A stretch of DNA of 64,000 nucleotides from Argopecten irradians (taxonomy: Eukaryota > Mollusca > Bivalvia > Pectinida > Pectinidae): NCBI RefSeq assembly GCF_041381155.1, contig NC_091140.1, positions 21,914,864-21,978,863 of the forward strand, given 5' to 3'. Positions within the stretch are counted from its first letter, which is position 1; every line of letters begins with the position of its first letter. Shown here piece by piece: positions 11,533 through 24,210 of the stretch. A program made the position numbers and the translations under genes. The notes under the pieces were generated by a model that was given only the letters and a program-made list of their open reading frames with translations, ran no database searches and was not told the origin of the DNA.

Positions 11533-14500
11533 TTACGACATTTGACGAATATTCAAATACACACCTGGATTCGCACCATCAGGAGCCATGACCACAGTTT
11601 GTCCAACCCTTGTATTGGACCGACAGCAACAACACCAACAACAGACACAACATCCAATGATTGCTGCCAGACAGCCTATACTGATGAGGATAGGGGCCCA
11701 GCTAAAACAAAATGGCAACAGCCAATTAAATATACCACACAGTAGGGGTCCGGCTAAAACAAAATATCAACAGTCAATTAATTATACCAGACAGTAGGGG
11801 TCCGGCTAAAACAAAATAACAACACAACAGCCAATTAAATATACCACACAGTAGGGGTCCGGCTAAAACAAAACAACAACACAACTGCCAATTAAATATA
11901 CCACACAGTAGGGGTCCGGCTAAAACAAAACAACAACACAACAGCCAATTCAATATACCACATATTAGGGGTCCGGCTAAAACAAAATAATAAGAGTGTT
12001 GTGTTAATACATCTATGCATGTGCGTTTGTGTGTACTGAGTACATATCTTTTGACAAGAATATATATGTATGTATGTCAATGACGGTAGGAGTAAGAATA
12101 GGCCACGTTAACGTTTTGTGTGTTATATATAATAAATAATAATAAATTGAACTGGCTCTATATAAAGATGGGTGAGTATGAGGCTAAATGTGTGTATGTG
12201 TGTTTATTTTACATGTATGTGTATTCTATACATGTGCATTCTTGATATATGCAAAAAAAAACTTAAAAAATAAAAAAATAAAACAATTATAAAAAAATTT
12301 ATCCCTGCTTCCGTAAAAAATAAATAACAACGGTCAATTAATTAAACTAGACTGTAGGGGTCCAGCTAAAACAAAATAACAACAGCCAATTAATTATACC
12401 AGACAGTAGGGGTCCAGCTAAAACAAAATAACAGCAGTCAATTAATTATACCAGACAGTAGGGGTCCAGCTAAAACAAAATAACAGCAGTCAATTAATTA
12501 TACCAGACAGTAGGGGTCCAGCTAAAACAAAATAACAACAGTCAATTAATTATACCAGACAGTAGGAGGTCCAGCTAAAACAAAATAACAACAGTCAATT
12601 AATTATACCAGACAGTAGGGGTCCGGCTAAAACAAAATAACAACAGTCAAAATACAACGTCAATTAATTATACCAGACAGTAGGGGGTCCAGCTAAAACA
12701 AAATAACAACAGTCAATTAATTATACCAGACAGTAGGGGTCCAGCTAAAAACAAAATAACAACAGTCAATTAATTATACCAGACAGTAGGGGTCCAGCTA
12801 AAACAAAATAACAACAGTCAATTAATTATACCAGACAGTAGGGGTCCAGCTAACAACAACAAAATAACACAACAAAATAACAACAGTCAATTAATTATAC
12901 CAGACAGTAGGGGTCCAGCTAAAACAAAATAACAACAGTCAATTAATTATACCAGACAGTAGGGGTCCAGCTAAAACAAAATAACAACAGTCAATATCAA
13001 TTAATTATACCAGACAGTAGGGGTCCAGCTAAAACAAAATAACAACAGTCAATTAATTATACCAGACAGTAGGGGTCCAGCTAAAACAAAATAACAACAG
13101 CCAATTAATTATACCAGACAGTAGGGGTCCAGCTAAAACAAAATAACAACAGTCAATTAATTATACCAGACAGTAGGGGGTCCAGCTAAAACAAAATAAC
13201 AACAGTCAATTAATTATACCAGACAGTAGGGGTCCAGCTAAAACAAAATAACAACAGTCAATTAATTATACCAGACAGTAGGGGGTCCAGCTAAAACAAA
13301 ATAACAACAGCCAATTAATTATACCAGACAGTAGGGGGTCCAGCTAAAACAAAATAACAACAGTCAATTAATTATACCAGACAGTAGGGGTCCAGCTAAA
13401 ACAAAATAACAACAGTCAATTAATTATACCAGACAGTAGGGGTCCAGCTAAAACAAAATAACAACACAATAATATACCAGACATAGGGCAGCTAAAACAA
13501 AATAACAACAGTCAATTAATTATACCAGACAGTAGGGGGTCCAGCTAAAACAAAATAACAACAGTCAATTAATTATACCAGACAGTAGGGGGTCCAGCTA
13601 AAACAAAATAACAACAGTCAATTAATTATACCAGACAGTAGGGGGTCCAGCTAAAACAAAATAACAACAGTCAATTAATTATACCAGACAGTAGGGGTCC
13701 AGCTAAAACAAAATAACAACAGCCAATTAATTATACCAGACAGTAGGGGGTCCAGCTAAAACAAAATAACAACAGTCAATTAATTATACCAGACAGTAGG
13801 GGTCCAGCTAAAACAAAATAACAACAGCAATTAATTATACCAGACAGTAGGGGTCCAGCTAAAACAAAATAACAACAGTCAATTAATTATACCAGACAGT
13901 AGGGGTCCAGCTAAAACAAAATAACAACAGCAATTAATTATACCAGACAGTAGGGGTCCAGCTAAAACAAAATAACAACAGTCAATTAATTATACCAGAC
14001 AGTAGGGGTCCAGCTAAAACAAAATAACAACAGTCAATTAATTATACCAGACAGTAGGGGTCCAGCTAAAACAAAATAACAACAGTCAATTAATTATACC
14101 AGACAGTAGGGGTCCAGCTAAAACAAAATAACAACAGTCAATTAATTATACCAGACAGTAGGGGTCCAGCTAAAACAAAATAACAACAGTCAATTAATTA
14201 TACCAGACAGTAGGGGTCCAGCTAAAACAAAATAACAACAGCCAATTAATTATACCAGACAGTAGGGGTCCAGCTAAAACAAATAACAAACAATAATTAC
14301 GCCTAAAAAAAACAACAGTCAATTAATTATACCAGACAGTAGGGGTCCAGCTACAAACAAAAATACAACATACAGCTAAAACAAAATAACAACGCAATTA
14401 ATTATACCAGACAGTAGGGGTCCAGCTAAAACAAAATAACAACAGCCAATTAATTATACCAGACAGTAGGGGTCCAGCTAAAACAAAATAACAACAGTCA

Positions 14501-17500
14501 ATTAATTATACCAGACAGTAGGGGTCCAGCTAAAACAAAATAACAGCAGTCAATTAATTATACCAGACAGTAGGGGTCCAGCTAAAACAAAATAACAACA
14601 GTCAATTAATTATACCAGACAGTAGGGGTCCAGCTAAAACAAAATAACAACAGCCAATTAATTATACCAGACAGTAGGGGTCCAGCTAAAACAAAATAAC
14701 AACAGCCAATTAATTATACCAGACAGTAGGGGTCCAGCTAAAACAAAATAACAACAGTCAATTAATTATACCAGACAGTAGGGGTCCAGCTAAAACAAAA
14801 TAACAACAGTCAATTAATTATACCAGACAGTAGGGGTCCAGCTAAAACAAAATAACAACAGTCAATTAATTATACCAGACAGTAGGGGTCCAGCTAAAAC
14901 AAAATAACAACAGCAATTAATTATACCAGACAGTAGGGTCCAGCTAAAACAAAATAACAACAGTCAATTAATTATACCAGACAGTAGGGGTCCAGCTAAA
15001 ACAAAATAACAACAGTCAATTAATTATACCAGACAGTAGGGGTCCAGCTAAAACAAAATAACAACAGTCAATTAATTATACCAGACAGTAGGGGTCCAGC
15101 TAAAACAAAATAACAACAGTCAATTAATTATACCAGACAGTAGGGGTCCAGCTAAAACAAAATAACAACAGTCAATTAATTATACCAGACAGTAGGGGTC
15201 CAGCTAAAACAAAATAACAACAGTCAATTAATTATACCAGACAGTAGGGGTCCAGCTAAAACAAAATAACAACAGTCAATTAATTATACCAGACAGTAGG
15301 GGTCCAGCTAAAACAAAATAACAACAGTCAATTAATTATACCAGACAGTAGGGGTCCAGCTAAAACAAAATAACAACAGTCAATTAATTATACCAGACAG
15401 TAGGGGTCCAGCTAAAACAAAATAACAACAGTCAATTAATTATACCAGACAGTAGGGGTCCAGCTAAAACAAAATAACAACAGTCAATTAATTATACCAG
15501 ACAGTAGGGGGTCCAGCTAAAACAAAATAACAACAGTCAATTAATTATACCAGACAGTAGGGGTCCAGCTAAAACAAAATAACAACAGTCAATTAATTAT
15601 ACCAGACAGTAGGGGTCCAGCTAAAACAAAATAACAACAGTCAATTAATTATACCAGACAGTAGGGGTCCAGCTAAAACAAAATAACAACAGTCAATTAA
15701 TTATAGCAATTAATTATACCAGACAGTAGGGGTCCAGCTAAAACAAAATAACAACAGTCAATTAATTATACCAGACAGTAGGGGTCCAGCTAAAACAAAA
15801 TAACAGCAGTCAATTAATTATACCAGACAGTAGGGGTCCAGCTAAAACAAAATAACAACAGTCAATTAATTAATAATAACGAATGAAATAGTCCCGTCAA
15901 TTAAATAGGATATATACAACGATAAGTACAACATTTCAACCCATTTTGAATATTTTCATAAAAAATATCCATGTATTTCAATATTGATCATTTTTCAGAA
16001 TATGTTATATTCTTGAGTGAATGATCATACTGACGTAAAACCCAGTCAATTCCTGGCCTTTTCAACTCTTATTGTGGTATTAGTACGCCAGAGCTTAACT
16101 GCCAATGTAAAATATACGCCAGAGCTCAACTGCCAATGTAAATACTGGAAAATATCATACAGAGCTCAACTGCCAATGTAAATACTGGAAAATATCATAC
16201 AGAGCTCAACTGCCAATGTAAATACTGGAAAATATCATACATTGGGCTTAGTAGCAACATATAGGTATTGTGCAGTGGTAATGTAAATAGTTATACCAGA
16301 AAGGCTATACAGATGATAAACGATAATTCAAAGCAAAATTGAAAGGGAATTTCTCACGGTTTTATCTACATTTGTATAATGTGTCATTCATTAAATGAAC
16401 CAAGGAAAATTATCACTGATTAAATTTTCTTTCATTATCTCTTCAGATTGTTTATTTATATTATTCATCTATATGCAGTTTTTGGATATTTTCAGTTTTA
16501 TTTATTACGATGTTATAATTTACGACATTTTCGAAGTAGGACCTGACATTCTCTTCTTTGTAGCCTATTACTACTTTCACTTTTACTTCAGAAATATTTT
16601 TATTGATCTGTTGGCATGTATTTTGCAATGTGTATATGTAAGACGAAGCTTAAATGCATAGCAGACCGTAAAGATATTAATTATATGTAGTTATTGAATA
16701 AATGATTCTATTCCTCTGGTATATTTATTTCAAATGTGGGGTTGCAAAATCTGCCCACACTCCGATTTTTCTTTCAAATTTTGCAGTGTTATAGGTGTAT
16801 GTACGTTACTACTTTATATGTGCTTTTTATCTATTTTGCCTTTTTAAAAAGGCATAGAGGGCCTAAAATGATGTTTTTCAAATATACCCTGGGTTGTGAG
16901 AAGGGGACCCCTTATGTCCACCTTTATTATTATTATTTTTGTTAATGAAAAATATTTAGTTTTAATTGTATATCCGTTTAAAAATGATATTTACTAATAA
17001 TTTTGACTACAAATTCATTTTTCAAGCAAAAAATGTCAAATTTTTCACACAATAAAGATTAAGGCTATTTGGTTTGCACCAAATATTTCACATGTTATCG
17101 ATTTTGTCCACACTTTTAAATCATTTTAAAAACATGTATATGTATAATCTTATAAAAAATGAAATCCTAGAAAATAGCATTTCAAAGGCTGTAATGTAGT
17201 AGGAGAGGATTTTATAAAAAAAATAATTAAACTTATCCTAGGTGAATGTAAATTCAAAATTGACCATAGTTACCATATTAAAATAGCAAAGTGATAGAAT
17301 TTTGTAAGCAAACAGATATTCTATAAAATCAGTGCATTTTTTATCTTGTATTTTTCCTAACAGTACAGAAAACCTAACAACTTGATATGCACTTCGGTGA
17401 AGCACATTGTTTCATTTTTAATATCAGAAGTCAAATAATAATAAGAAAGAAATGTATTTTCGTTGGTAAATCAAACACAAAGATACAAATTAAGGTTATC

Positions 17501-20500
17501 CTTCCCTCTAATGTAAATCAGAAATTATTTGAAATTGAATTAATGTAGATTAAAGACCGATCAGGGCCATTTATTTTGTTACCATAACAACAAACTATTT
17601 CAAAACTGTTACTATAGTATTCGGCATACCTCATGACCAATATATACAAATTTTCACCTGTGACTTCTCCATTACCGCTGAAATAGCATTAGATACCAAA
17701 AATATCTAAATTTCAACAGAGCATTTCGAAAGTGTTCCTATCTTATTCAGCATATTTTATAACCCCTATATACCAATTTTTACGATATCTGACAATATCT
17801 AAATTTATAACCAATCAGCGGTCTCCATTTTGTAACTATGACGACCAAACTTTTTTAAGTGATACCATGCTATTCAGAATACCTGATAGCCCCATTGTAC
17901 CAATTTTCACTTCAATCTGACATTATGTTAATTTCAGCCAATCAGAGGCCTCCATTTTGTGACAATTGGCTAGGTAAGAGGGTCTCACATGACCCCCCCC
18001 CCCCCCCCCCAAAAAAAAAAAAAAAAAAACAACATAACCCATATTTTTCTGAACCCCTATGACCCACTGATCACAAATCAAAATTTTACCCTAGCATAAG
18101 TTGGGATAAACTTCCGGTTATGACGTCATCAAGATGGACACCATCTCGAATTTGACTAAAAAGAGAAAAATAGTCCTAACATTGAAATTTTTCAACCTAA
18201 TTACAAAAATGAGGTATCAAAATGACCACAAAAGAACAACAAATACATATCAGGACCAAATAATCCAATTTATGTAGTGATTTGTACGCAGGCAATGAAA
18301 AAAAAAATCGGATTTTAAGATCAAATGGTAATTTTTTAGCAATTTTGGGTTCGGTGGGGGGGGGGGGGGGTTGCATAGCGGACCTTTCTAGTCCATGGCA
18401 ACTAATATTTTTCGAAACTGTTACCATTATATTTAGAATACACGCTGTATTTAAATGACACAAAAATTGTTTTCCCGGATTTTAATTTTAAAACTTATTT
18501 ACACATAGACAGAGAATGTCCTGAGTGTATTTTAATACAGGGCAAAATGAGATGACAAAGAGAAATATTTCGTTTTCCACTTTTCTCAAAAGTGTTGTTT
18601 AATTGTTAAAATAATTATTTAAAAAAAAAACTTTCCGTTATAAATCTGGAAAAAATGACTGAGATATAAAGTATACGATCAACTTAAATGATTAATGAAT
18701 AAAAAGTAGAATATTTAAGAAAGGATGACTTATTTATACATATTTGCGAAGGTAGCTTTATTGAAAATGAACGAAAAGATTGCAGGCCCTTTGGGCCTTT
18801 TTAAAATCACAAAAGGAAAAAGTAGTCTTATTTTAAAGGGAAAACCAGTAGTACTTTCGATATGCACATTTTTTAAGAAAATTGGACTTTGGGCAGTTTC
18901 TATGGGGTTTTTAAAATTAGCTTGAACACCACCTTTACTCCTGTGTACACCATACATGTTAAGACCCAATAGCTTGGCGATGAATTGAATTCAACTATAA
19001 TGCATGAACCGCATGACTTCATTGTTTTTAAATTTCTATTTACACATTTATGGAAGCCTTTCCTCTGTAATGAGATATAGAAGAGAAGATAAACTGATAT
19101 ATTGTAAAATTTTGCTTTATCAAACTGGCATTAGCCAGATATTTTTAGCCACGATTTATATAAAAACATCGTAATTTATTTACTTCAATCTGATTAAAAT
19201 ACAAATGGTTATAATCACTCCGTTTTATAGAGGATCTGAGAACATCATAAGGGGTCATGTTCTGGTGACCTTTATACCACTATTGCTTCAGACCAAAGGT
19301 GTTGTCTACACCTATCAATTGAGAAATCTACATATAAATTTAGCTCTGTTGTGCTCTCTGGACGAGATTTTACACGAAAATAATTCTGACAGTTTTATCT
19401 TTAAACTATTTCGTCCAATGAAATTCACTTCCAAGATTCTGGAAGCAGCAATTTGATTGGCAAATTCGGAAGGTCACCAGAACGTGACCCTTAGGGTTAT
19501 AGGATATTGCCAGACCCCTTATCAAACTGGATTTTATAATTTACTTTGGATGTTATCTTGTGAAGCTTTTATCTAATAGACCCCAATCCCTTTTCCAGAT
19601 ACTACCATCTGCTTTCAGTTTCATTTTTGTTAACAGTGTGCGTGTTTAGACAGACTATACATATCAGCGGTAAAGGAGAAGTCACAGGATTGATTTAAAA
19701 AGTATTTAATTACTTGTTTATTCGTACTTGACATTCTATTAAATTATTTATAAAATTAATATACATCTGTATATATAGATAATTCATTAAAAATTATAAT
19801 ACATAGTTCGTCCTGAACATATATTATGACAAACTAGATTATGAACTGATGTTATATGGTGATACATAAACGCATTATAGATAACCATAGACACGCAGTA
19901 CATGTTAATCTTCAATGGTACTTATACATTGTTAAATGTCATATCCTATCTGGTTTCTTATCTGTCATAAATGGCGACACGTGCTATCATAACAAAATCT
20001 AGATCCATGAACTTAGAGTTTACTGAATAAAACATAGAAAATAAAAAAATCGTATATTGGATCACATTAAGACATATTTGTTGCAATGAACTTTTGTATG
20101 GGTACTCAAAATTATATTCCTTCTTTTAAAACTAAACTTAAATATCCTTGCAAGAAACAACAAATATTTAAATCAAATCACAGAAAAGAAACAGAAATTA
20201 AAAACAAAAGAAATACAAATTTATGGAAAAAAAGAAATAAAGAAACTGAAATTAAGATAAACAATAATAATCAAGAAAGAAAATACTAATTGAAAACAAA
20301 AAAAAGAAATTAAGGAAAATAATACTGACACATTCTTAGCGAAGTAGTCTGGACAGAGGTCTTCTCGTTCAGAACTAGGGGCCCGCAAGAGGATGTTGTT
20401 ACAGCAGTAATAGCTAGTTAGAAAACAACAGTAATCCTCACACCACATCTCCTTGTTCTCAGCTGCAGTAAGAATCCCGTAATGGGCCAAACAGCACTCT

Positions 20501-21077
20501 CCACCTTCAACATCCTTGACTAATTAAGGAAAAAAATTACAGATAAATTAGTATTAGAAAATGTAAGTTCAGGTATATCATAAACCAATAAAAATACTTA
20601 CTTTTAAAATTTAGGACTAATTACTATTTTCAGAAAGCATTACATTTTGACTTTGAGATCATGCAAGGATAATAAATAATTTTAAAATGTTATTTTATTA
20701 TTTTCGACCATGGTTACTAGGCTCGCAACCTTATTATAAAAAGAGTGTTATCTAAAAGCTTTCCAGCAAGTCTCCTTTTCAGTCGGTCGTTTATCGTGAC
20801 AACCTGTTCATATTTAAAAGCATATTCATTTTAGAATGGATTAACAGCTAACCAGTGAAAACGCCATCACCCTATCCAAGACTGATTTGTGTTGTATATA
20901 TTGCCATTTTGTTACTTAACCAAGAAGACATCTTTTTGAAAACAAAAACGTGTATTGTTTCATATTACACTAATTAGAATAAAATTGATCTTTGTTGTAT
21001 TGTTACGAACATGTTATAAGATATAATTTACCTAATAGACAAAGTCCAACGAAGACTAACACTGTCCAGGCAAACAT
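11533..21077 (-). CDS. CYYR1/Shisa-like cysteine- and tyrosine-rich membrane protein, gene 1 (134 aa, 3 exons)
   Basis: Exons: 21077-21032, 20519-20330 and 11701-11533, with GT-AG junctions in phases 1 and 2. Exon 1 encodes a signal peptide (MFAWTVLVFVGLCLLV). Exon 2 encodes the ectodomain with GECC, WCEDYCC, SYYCC and a further Cys, the Cys/Tyr pattern of the CYYR1/Shisa family. Exon 3 encodes one membrane helix (WAPILISIGCLAAIIG), a juxtamembrane cysteine cluster (CCVCCWCCCC) likely to be palmitoylated, and a short tail ending NIRQMS. The start is the only ATG before the signal peptide and aligns with the paralogue's. Family members are small type I membrane proteins; what this one does is unknown. 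The paralogue at 24211-26038 has the same exon lengths and phases. Intron 2 is 8.6 kb and carries a minisatellite right up to the exon 3 acceptor. Assembly confidence is high; functional naming is moderate. Confidence 0.88.
11692..15875 (-). repeat. 52-53-bp intronic minisatellite built from a 3' splice site
   Basis: Two blocks, 11692-11990 (about 5-6 units, some near 57 bp) and 12310-15875 (roughly 65-70 units by length), are separated by about 300 bp that includes a TGTG/TATG-rich stretch. Read on the minus strand, which is the sense strand of the host gene, each unit contains TTATTTTGTTTTAG followed by CTGGACCCCTAC and, further upstream, AATTAATTGACTG. The true exon 3 acceptor is CCATTTTGTTTTAG with exon start CTGGGCCCCTAT, so the exon edge lies in the terminal unit. 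Units vary mainly as GGGG or GGGGG and GTC or GCC, with a few scrambled units near 13470, 14290-14390 and 15710. Confidence 0.95.
16085..16240 (+). repeat. short tandem repeat, 40-bp unit, about 4 copies
   Basis: CAGAGCTCAACTGCCAATGT followed by AAATACTGGAAAATATCATA repeats with a 40-bp period at 16160 and 16200. A diverged, truncated pair precedes it at about 16090 and 16120. Confidence 0.9.
16260..17540. other. no recognisable gene
   Basis: AT-rich sequence inside intron 2 of the minus-strand CYYR-like gene. The longest ORF (16395-16661, plus) is hydrophobic by composition only and shows no family motif. Confidence 0.4.
17555..18475. repeat. modular dispersed repeat with C18-A19 and G15 homopolymers
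   Basis: Modules containing CATTTTGTAAC/CCATAACAAC, an AAACTGTTAC stretch, a TTCAGMATAC stretch and CCAATTTTCAC recur near 17575, 17725, 17830 and 18390. CCAATCAGAGGCCTCCATTTTG-like words recur about 131 bp apart (17783 and 17914). C18 (17993-18010) is followed by A19 (18011-18029). A G15 run (18356-18370) is followed by sequence whose reverse complement resembles the left flank of the C-run, so part of the unit is inverted. Non-coding. Confidence 0.6.
19247..19500. mobile_element. short inverted-repeat element (MITE-like)
   Basis: The left arm ATAAGGGGTCATGTTCTGGT continues GACCTT. The right arm is AAGGTCACCAGAACGTGACC then CTTAGGGTTAT, its near reverse complement. The roughly 250-bp span has no ORF with motifs. 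It lies inside intron 2 of CYYR-like gene 1. Confidence 0.6.
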
Positions 21078-24000
21078 TATGTTGTTTGTATCTGCCACAA
21101 GTCTTTCCCTGCAATTTCCAGACGAAAAGGAACAGTCGACGCCGGAATTCGGGGTTACCTTACCTTTGGCGGGTCACGTGATCACTGTGCTTTCAGAAAT
21201 CGAGTCGATATTTTACACTCAATCTTACGAAGCATTGTACAATGTGCACGTGACCATTCCCGAATAGATAACCCTAGCAATTTCACAAATGTACATGTTG
21301 TGGGTAATATGTATAAACCAAAACTGAAAGTCTGATTATGGCTTCAAATTGCCATATGATTAATAGATACGATATTTTTACCTTTATTATGTATGCTACA
21401 GATGATAAACTTGTACATATGTCAAGCATCTAGTAAGTAGAATTTCTTTCAATAATCTTCAACATAAAGCCTATCTCTTTTTTCATTTGGTGTTTTAATA
21501 GTTATACCATCTACTCTATTTGTCTTGCATATTTAGAATAAGAAAGGGATTTTAATTTTGTATAAGGGATATATAAAAAGATATGTGCATGTAATTTCAT
21601 AATCGCTTTGCCATGTTGGGGATTCATGCAATTCTATAATTTATATAACACTATTGATAATGGAAGGATGCCCTTTTATCGTTCAATTCTCACAATCGTT
21701 ACATTTACATGTATCTGCATAGAAAGAAAAAAGTCACTCGCTATTCTTTCACGTTCGCTTTTCAAATAATCGATAATTGAAACAGTGTGGTATGTATTAA
21801 AAGGTGTAAATAACATTTTAACAATTAGTTCTATCCTATTTTGACTAAGTTTTGAATTAAATTGAAAGTACAAACATATAATTGTATAGTTGTGGTAGAG
21901 CCTTGATATATTGAGAAGTGTTTACAAACTATTTGTTTAACATATACACATAATTGATACAAATAGGGTGATTAAAGTTTTCTGGAATATATTTAAAAAA
22001 AAACAAAGGTGAAGAGTAACATTGTGGTTGTGATCTTATCGCTTACCTGGTATGTGAAAGCACTGTGGCGAGGAGAATACAGGTTGAAGTCTTAGAATTT
22101 CTTCGTAGGGGGGCGCGTTTATTGGGCCCGCCTACTAGATCCTGTCCCTGCGGTCAGGGTCATGTATTTGGTAACTGATAACAACCTATGCTCCCCTTCC
22201 CTTCACAATGTTTCTGGCATCATGCTAACAATTCATGCAGAACCCTTGATGACTAGTAGCGATTTAAAGGATAAATTTACAACTTTTACCCCTATTGCGC
22301 CCCGCCCCTCCTGCAGCAGAGGAGTTAGAGCCAAGAACCTGGTCCTCTTCCCCCAAGGATATTTCTGGACAAATTTGGTTACAATCTATGCATATCTCAA
22401 TGACTAGTAGCGGTTTAAAGAATCGCCCCTCCTGTCACAGGAGGTCAAAAGCCAAGATTTATACACTATTGCCCTTTCCACAAGGATGTTAGTCAAATTC
22501 GTAACAACTATATGACTAGTAGCGAGACTGGTAGCGAGTGATTTTAAAGATATGTTGACGGACGGACGTCGCGCCATGGCATAAAGTTCACCTGCTCTTC
22601 GGGCCAGAAGACCTAAAAACTTATATTTTCTATTTTAATCATGATGACCAGACATCAACGAAAACAATGAGATCACATGGAATATCTCTCACTACTAGTA
22701 TATAGCCAAACTTAAAATACCCAGGTTCTAAAAGGACTTTAATGTATCCTGACCGACATGTGTTTGGTTTAGTTAAGTAAACTAGAGAAATAGCATATAA
22801 AAGTGTTGGCGCATTAATGTTGGCAAAGCCAAAGAGAAATCATGTTGAATAATAAGTTTTTTGGTCCCCGTCAACCCCCAACCCATAGATCAGTGTTTAC
22901 TACATAGCTGAAGTACATATTTGAGGAAGGCCTGTACACAGGTGATGAATCTCGACAAAAGGAGTATTTCCGAGAAGCTACCTGTAGTTTTGTTTTCGTT
23001 TCGATTATACTTTGTATAAATGTTTATCAGTAAGACATAACACACGTGTTGCATGACAACCCCTGAAAATGTTATCGATAAGTAAACAAAACGTCTGTGT
23101 AATCAATATAAGTAACCTAGAGTTTATTTCAATGATCATCAAGCAATGGGATCAATAAATGGTGTATAACTTGAAAATATAAACGTTTATTTCAAAAGGT
23201 TGTAACATATCCTATAATCATGCAATATTTTGTATAATATAATGAAGCAAACAATTTATTTCTACACAGTTATGGTATGTAGCGAGGTATAGTGGGATCA
23301 TCATCCATATAGAAACATATGTTATCTTTTTGGCCAAATTAAGTCATACACACGATTTCACAGTAGATAATTTAACATTACATCCTTTTTCGCTTTTGAA
23401 CGTATTTGCATGTGTTGTTATTTCATTTTGTTTTAATAAAAGCACATTTTATCTTGTGCAAATTGAACAATTAAACATTTCAAACTGATGCCTTTATCAT
23501 TATCACACTCACGACGTCATACCTTCAAACAGTTCAGGTAGCAGTGAACAGTAGATTTGAAAATTCAGCAAAATAATGTGCAGGCTTTAATTATGTACAC
23601 ACAGCTTTTTAACACCTATAAAAAAGTATATACATTTTTAATCTACACAACATTTGCAATTGTCATGCAGAGTTCATTTTTGGACAGGTCTGCTTTTTGT
23701 TGTTTTGTGAGCCTGTAAAAACCATCGTAACCAAACTGTCGTGATAGCGGAACTGAGCCTATTTCAACATAGGTATAAAATCAAACTTTTGAGCAATCTT
23801 ACCCCGTACCGCGGCTATCAATTTTCTGCTGCTACAGAATTGAGTTTTAACGTCTTAGCCGCACATTCGATACCCTCTAAACCATTAATCTCGAACCCAT
23901 TTTGGGGAATTTCTTTATGCAAATGTGAAGCCTAGCATATAATTCTCTAGATTGAATTCACCAATTTTAGGACATATACATTTTTTTAATTTTTCATGCA

Positions 24001-24210
24001 TATAATAAAACAGGGGCTTTCTATTAATAAAAATCTCACCCATGGCCATTCGGTCTAACTGTACACTGCTACCTCAACGTTAAAATGTTAAGTTTCATTT
24101 TCAATTCACTGGTTTGACCTACATTACGTAAATAGACTCCAAGGCAATCCAGTTATACGGCATTCCTGAAGCTGCCATCAATAATAACATCCGACAGTGA
24201 GTTAGACAAG
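21078..24210. promoter_or_regulatory. 3.1-kb divergent intergenic region between the two CYYR-like start codons
   Basis: The two paralogous genes face away from each other across this interval, so it must hold both promoters and 5' untranslated regions. I could not fix either transcription start. A dispersed-repeat copy occupies 22120-22616; the rest shows no recognisable gene. Confidence 0.45.
22120..22616 (+). repeat. dispersed bivalve-type repeat, copy 2
   Basis: Internal words ATGACTAGTAGCGATTTAAA occur several times, followed by GTTGACGGACGGACG, CATGGCATAAAGTTCACC and the CTTCGGGCCAG tail. It is the same family as the copies at 340-770, 34480-34890 and 34900-35385. Several GACTAGTAGCG modules show that the body is itself internally repetitive. 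Confidence 0.75.

Noticed and set aside
11542..12080. Plus- and minus-strand ORFs rich in Thr/Gln or repeated YIELAVVLLF-like blocks
   Set aside because: They are shadows of exon 3 and of the 52-bp minisatellite; repetition comes from the array.
12061..12300. TATG/TGTG-rich stretch between the two minisatellite blocks as a separate gene or promoter
   Set aside because: Simple-sequence composition within an intron, with no further signal.
12310..15875. Regularly spaced repeat that could be mistaken for a CRISPR array
   Set aside because: There are no unique spacers; the whole 52-53-bp unit repeats, it is in an intron of an animal gene, and no cas-like genes exist.
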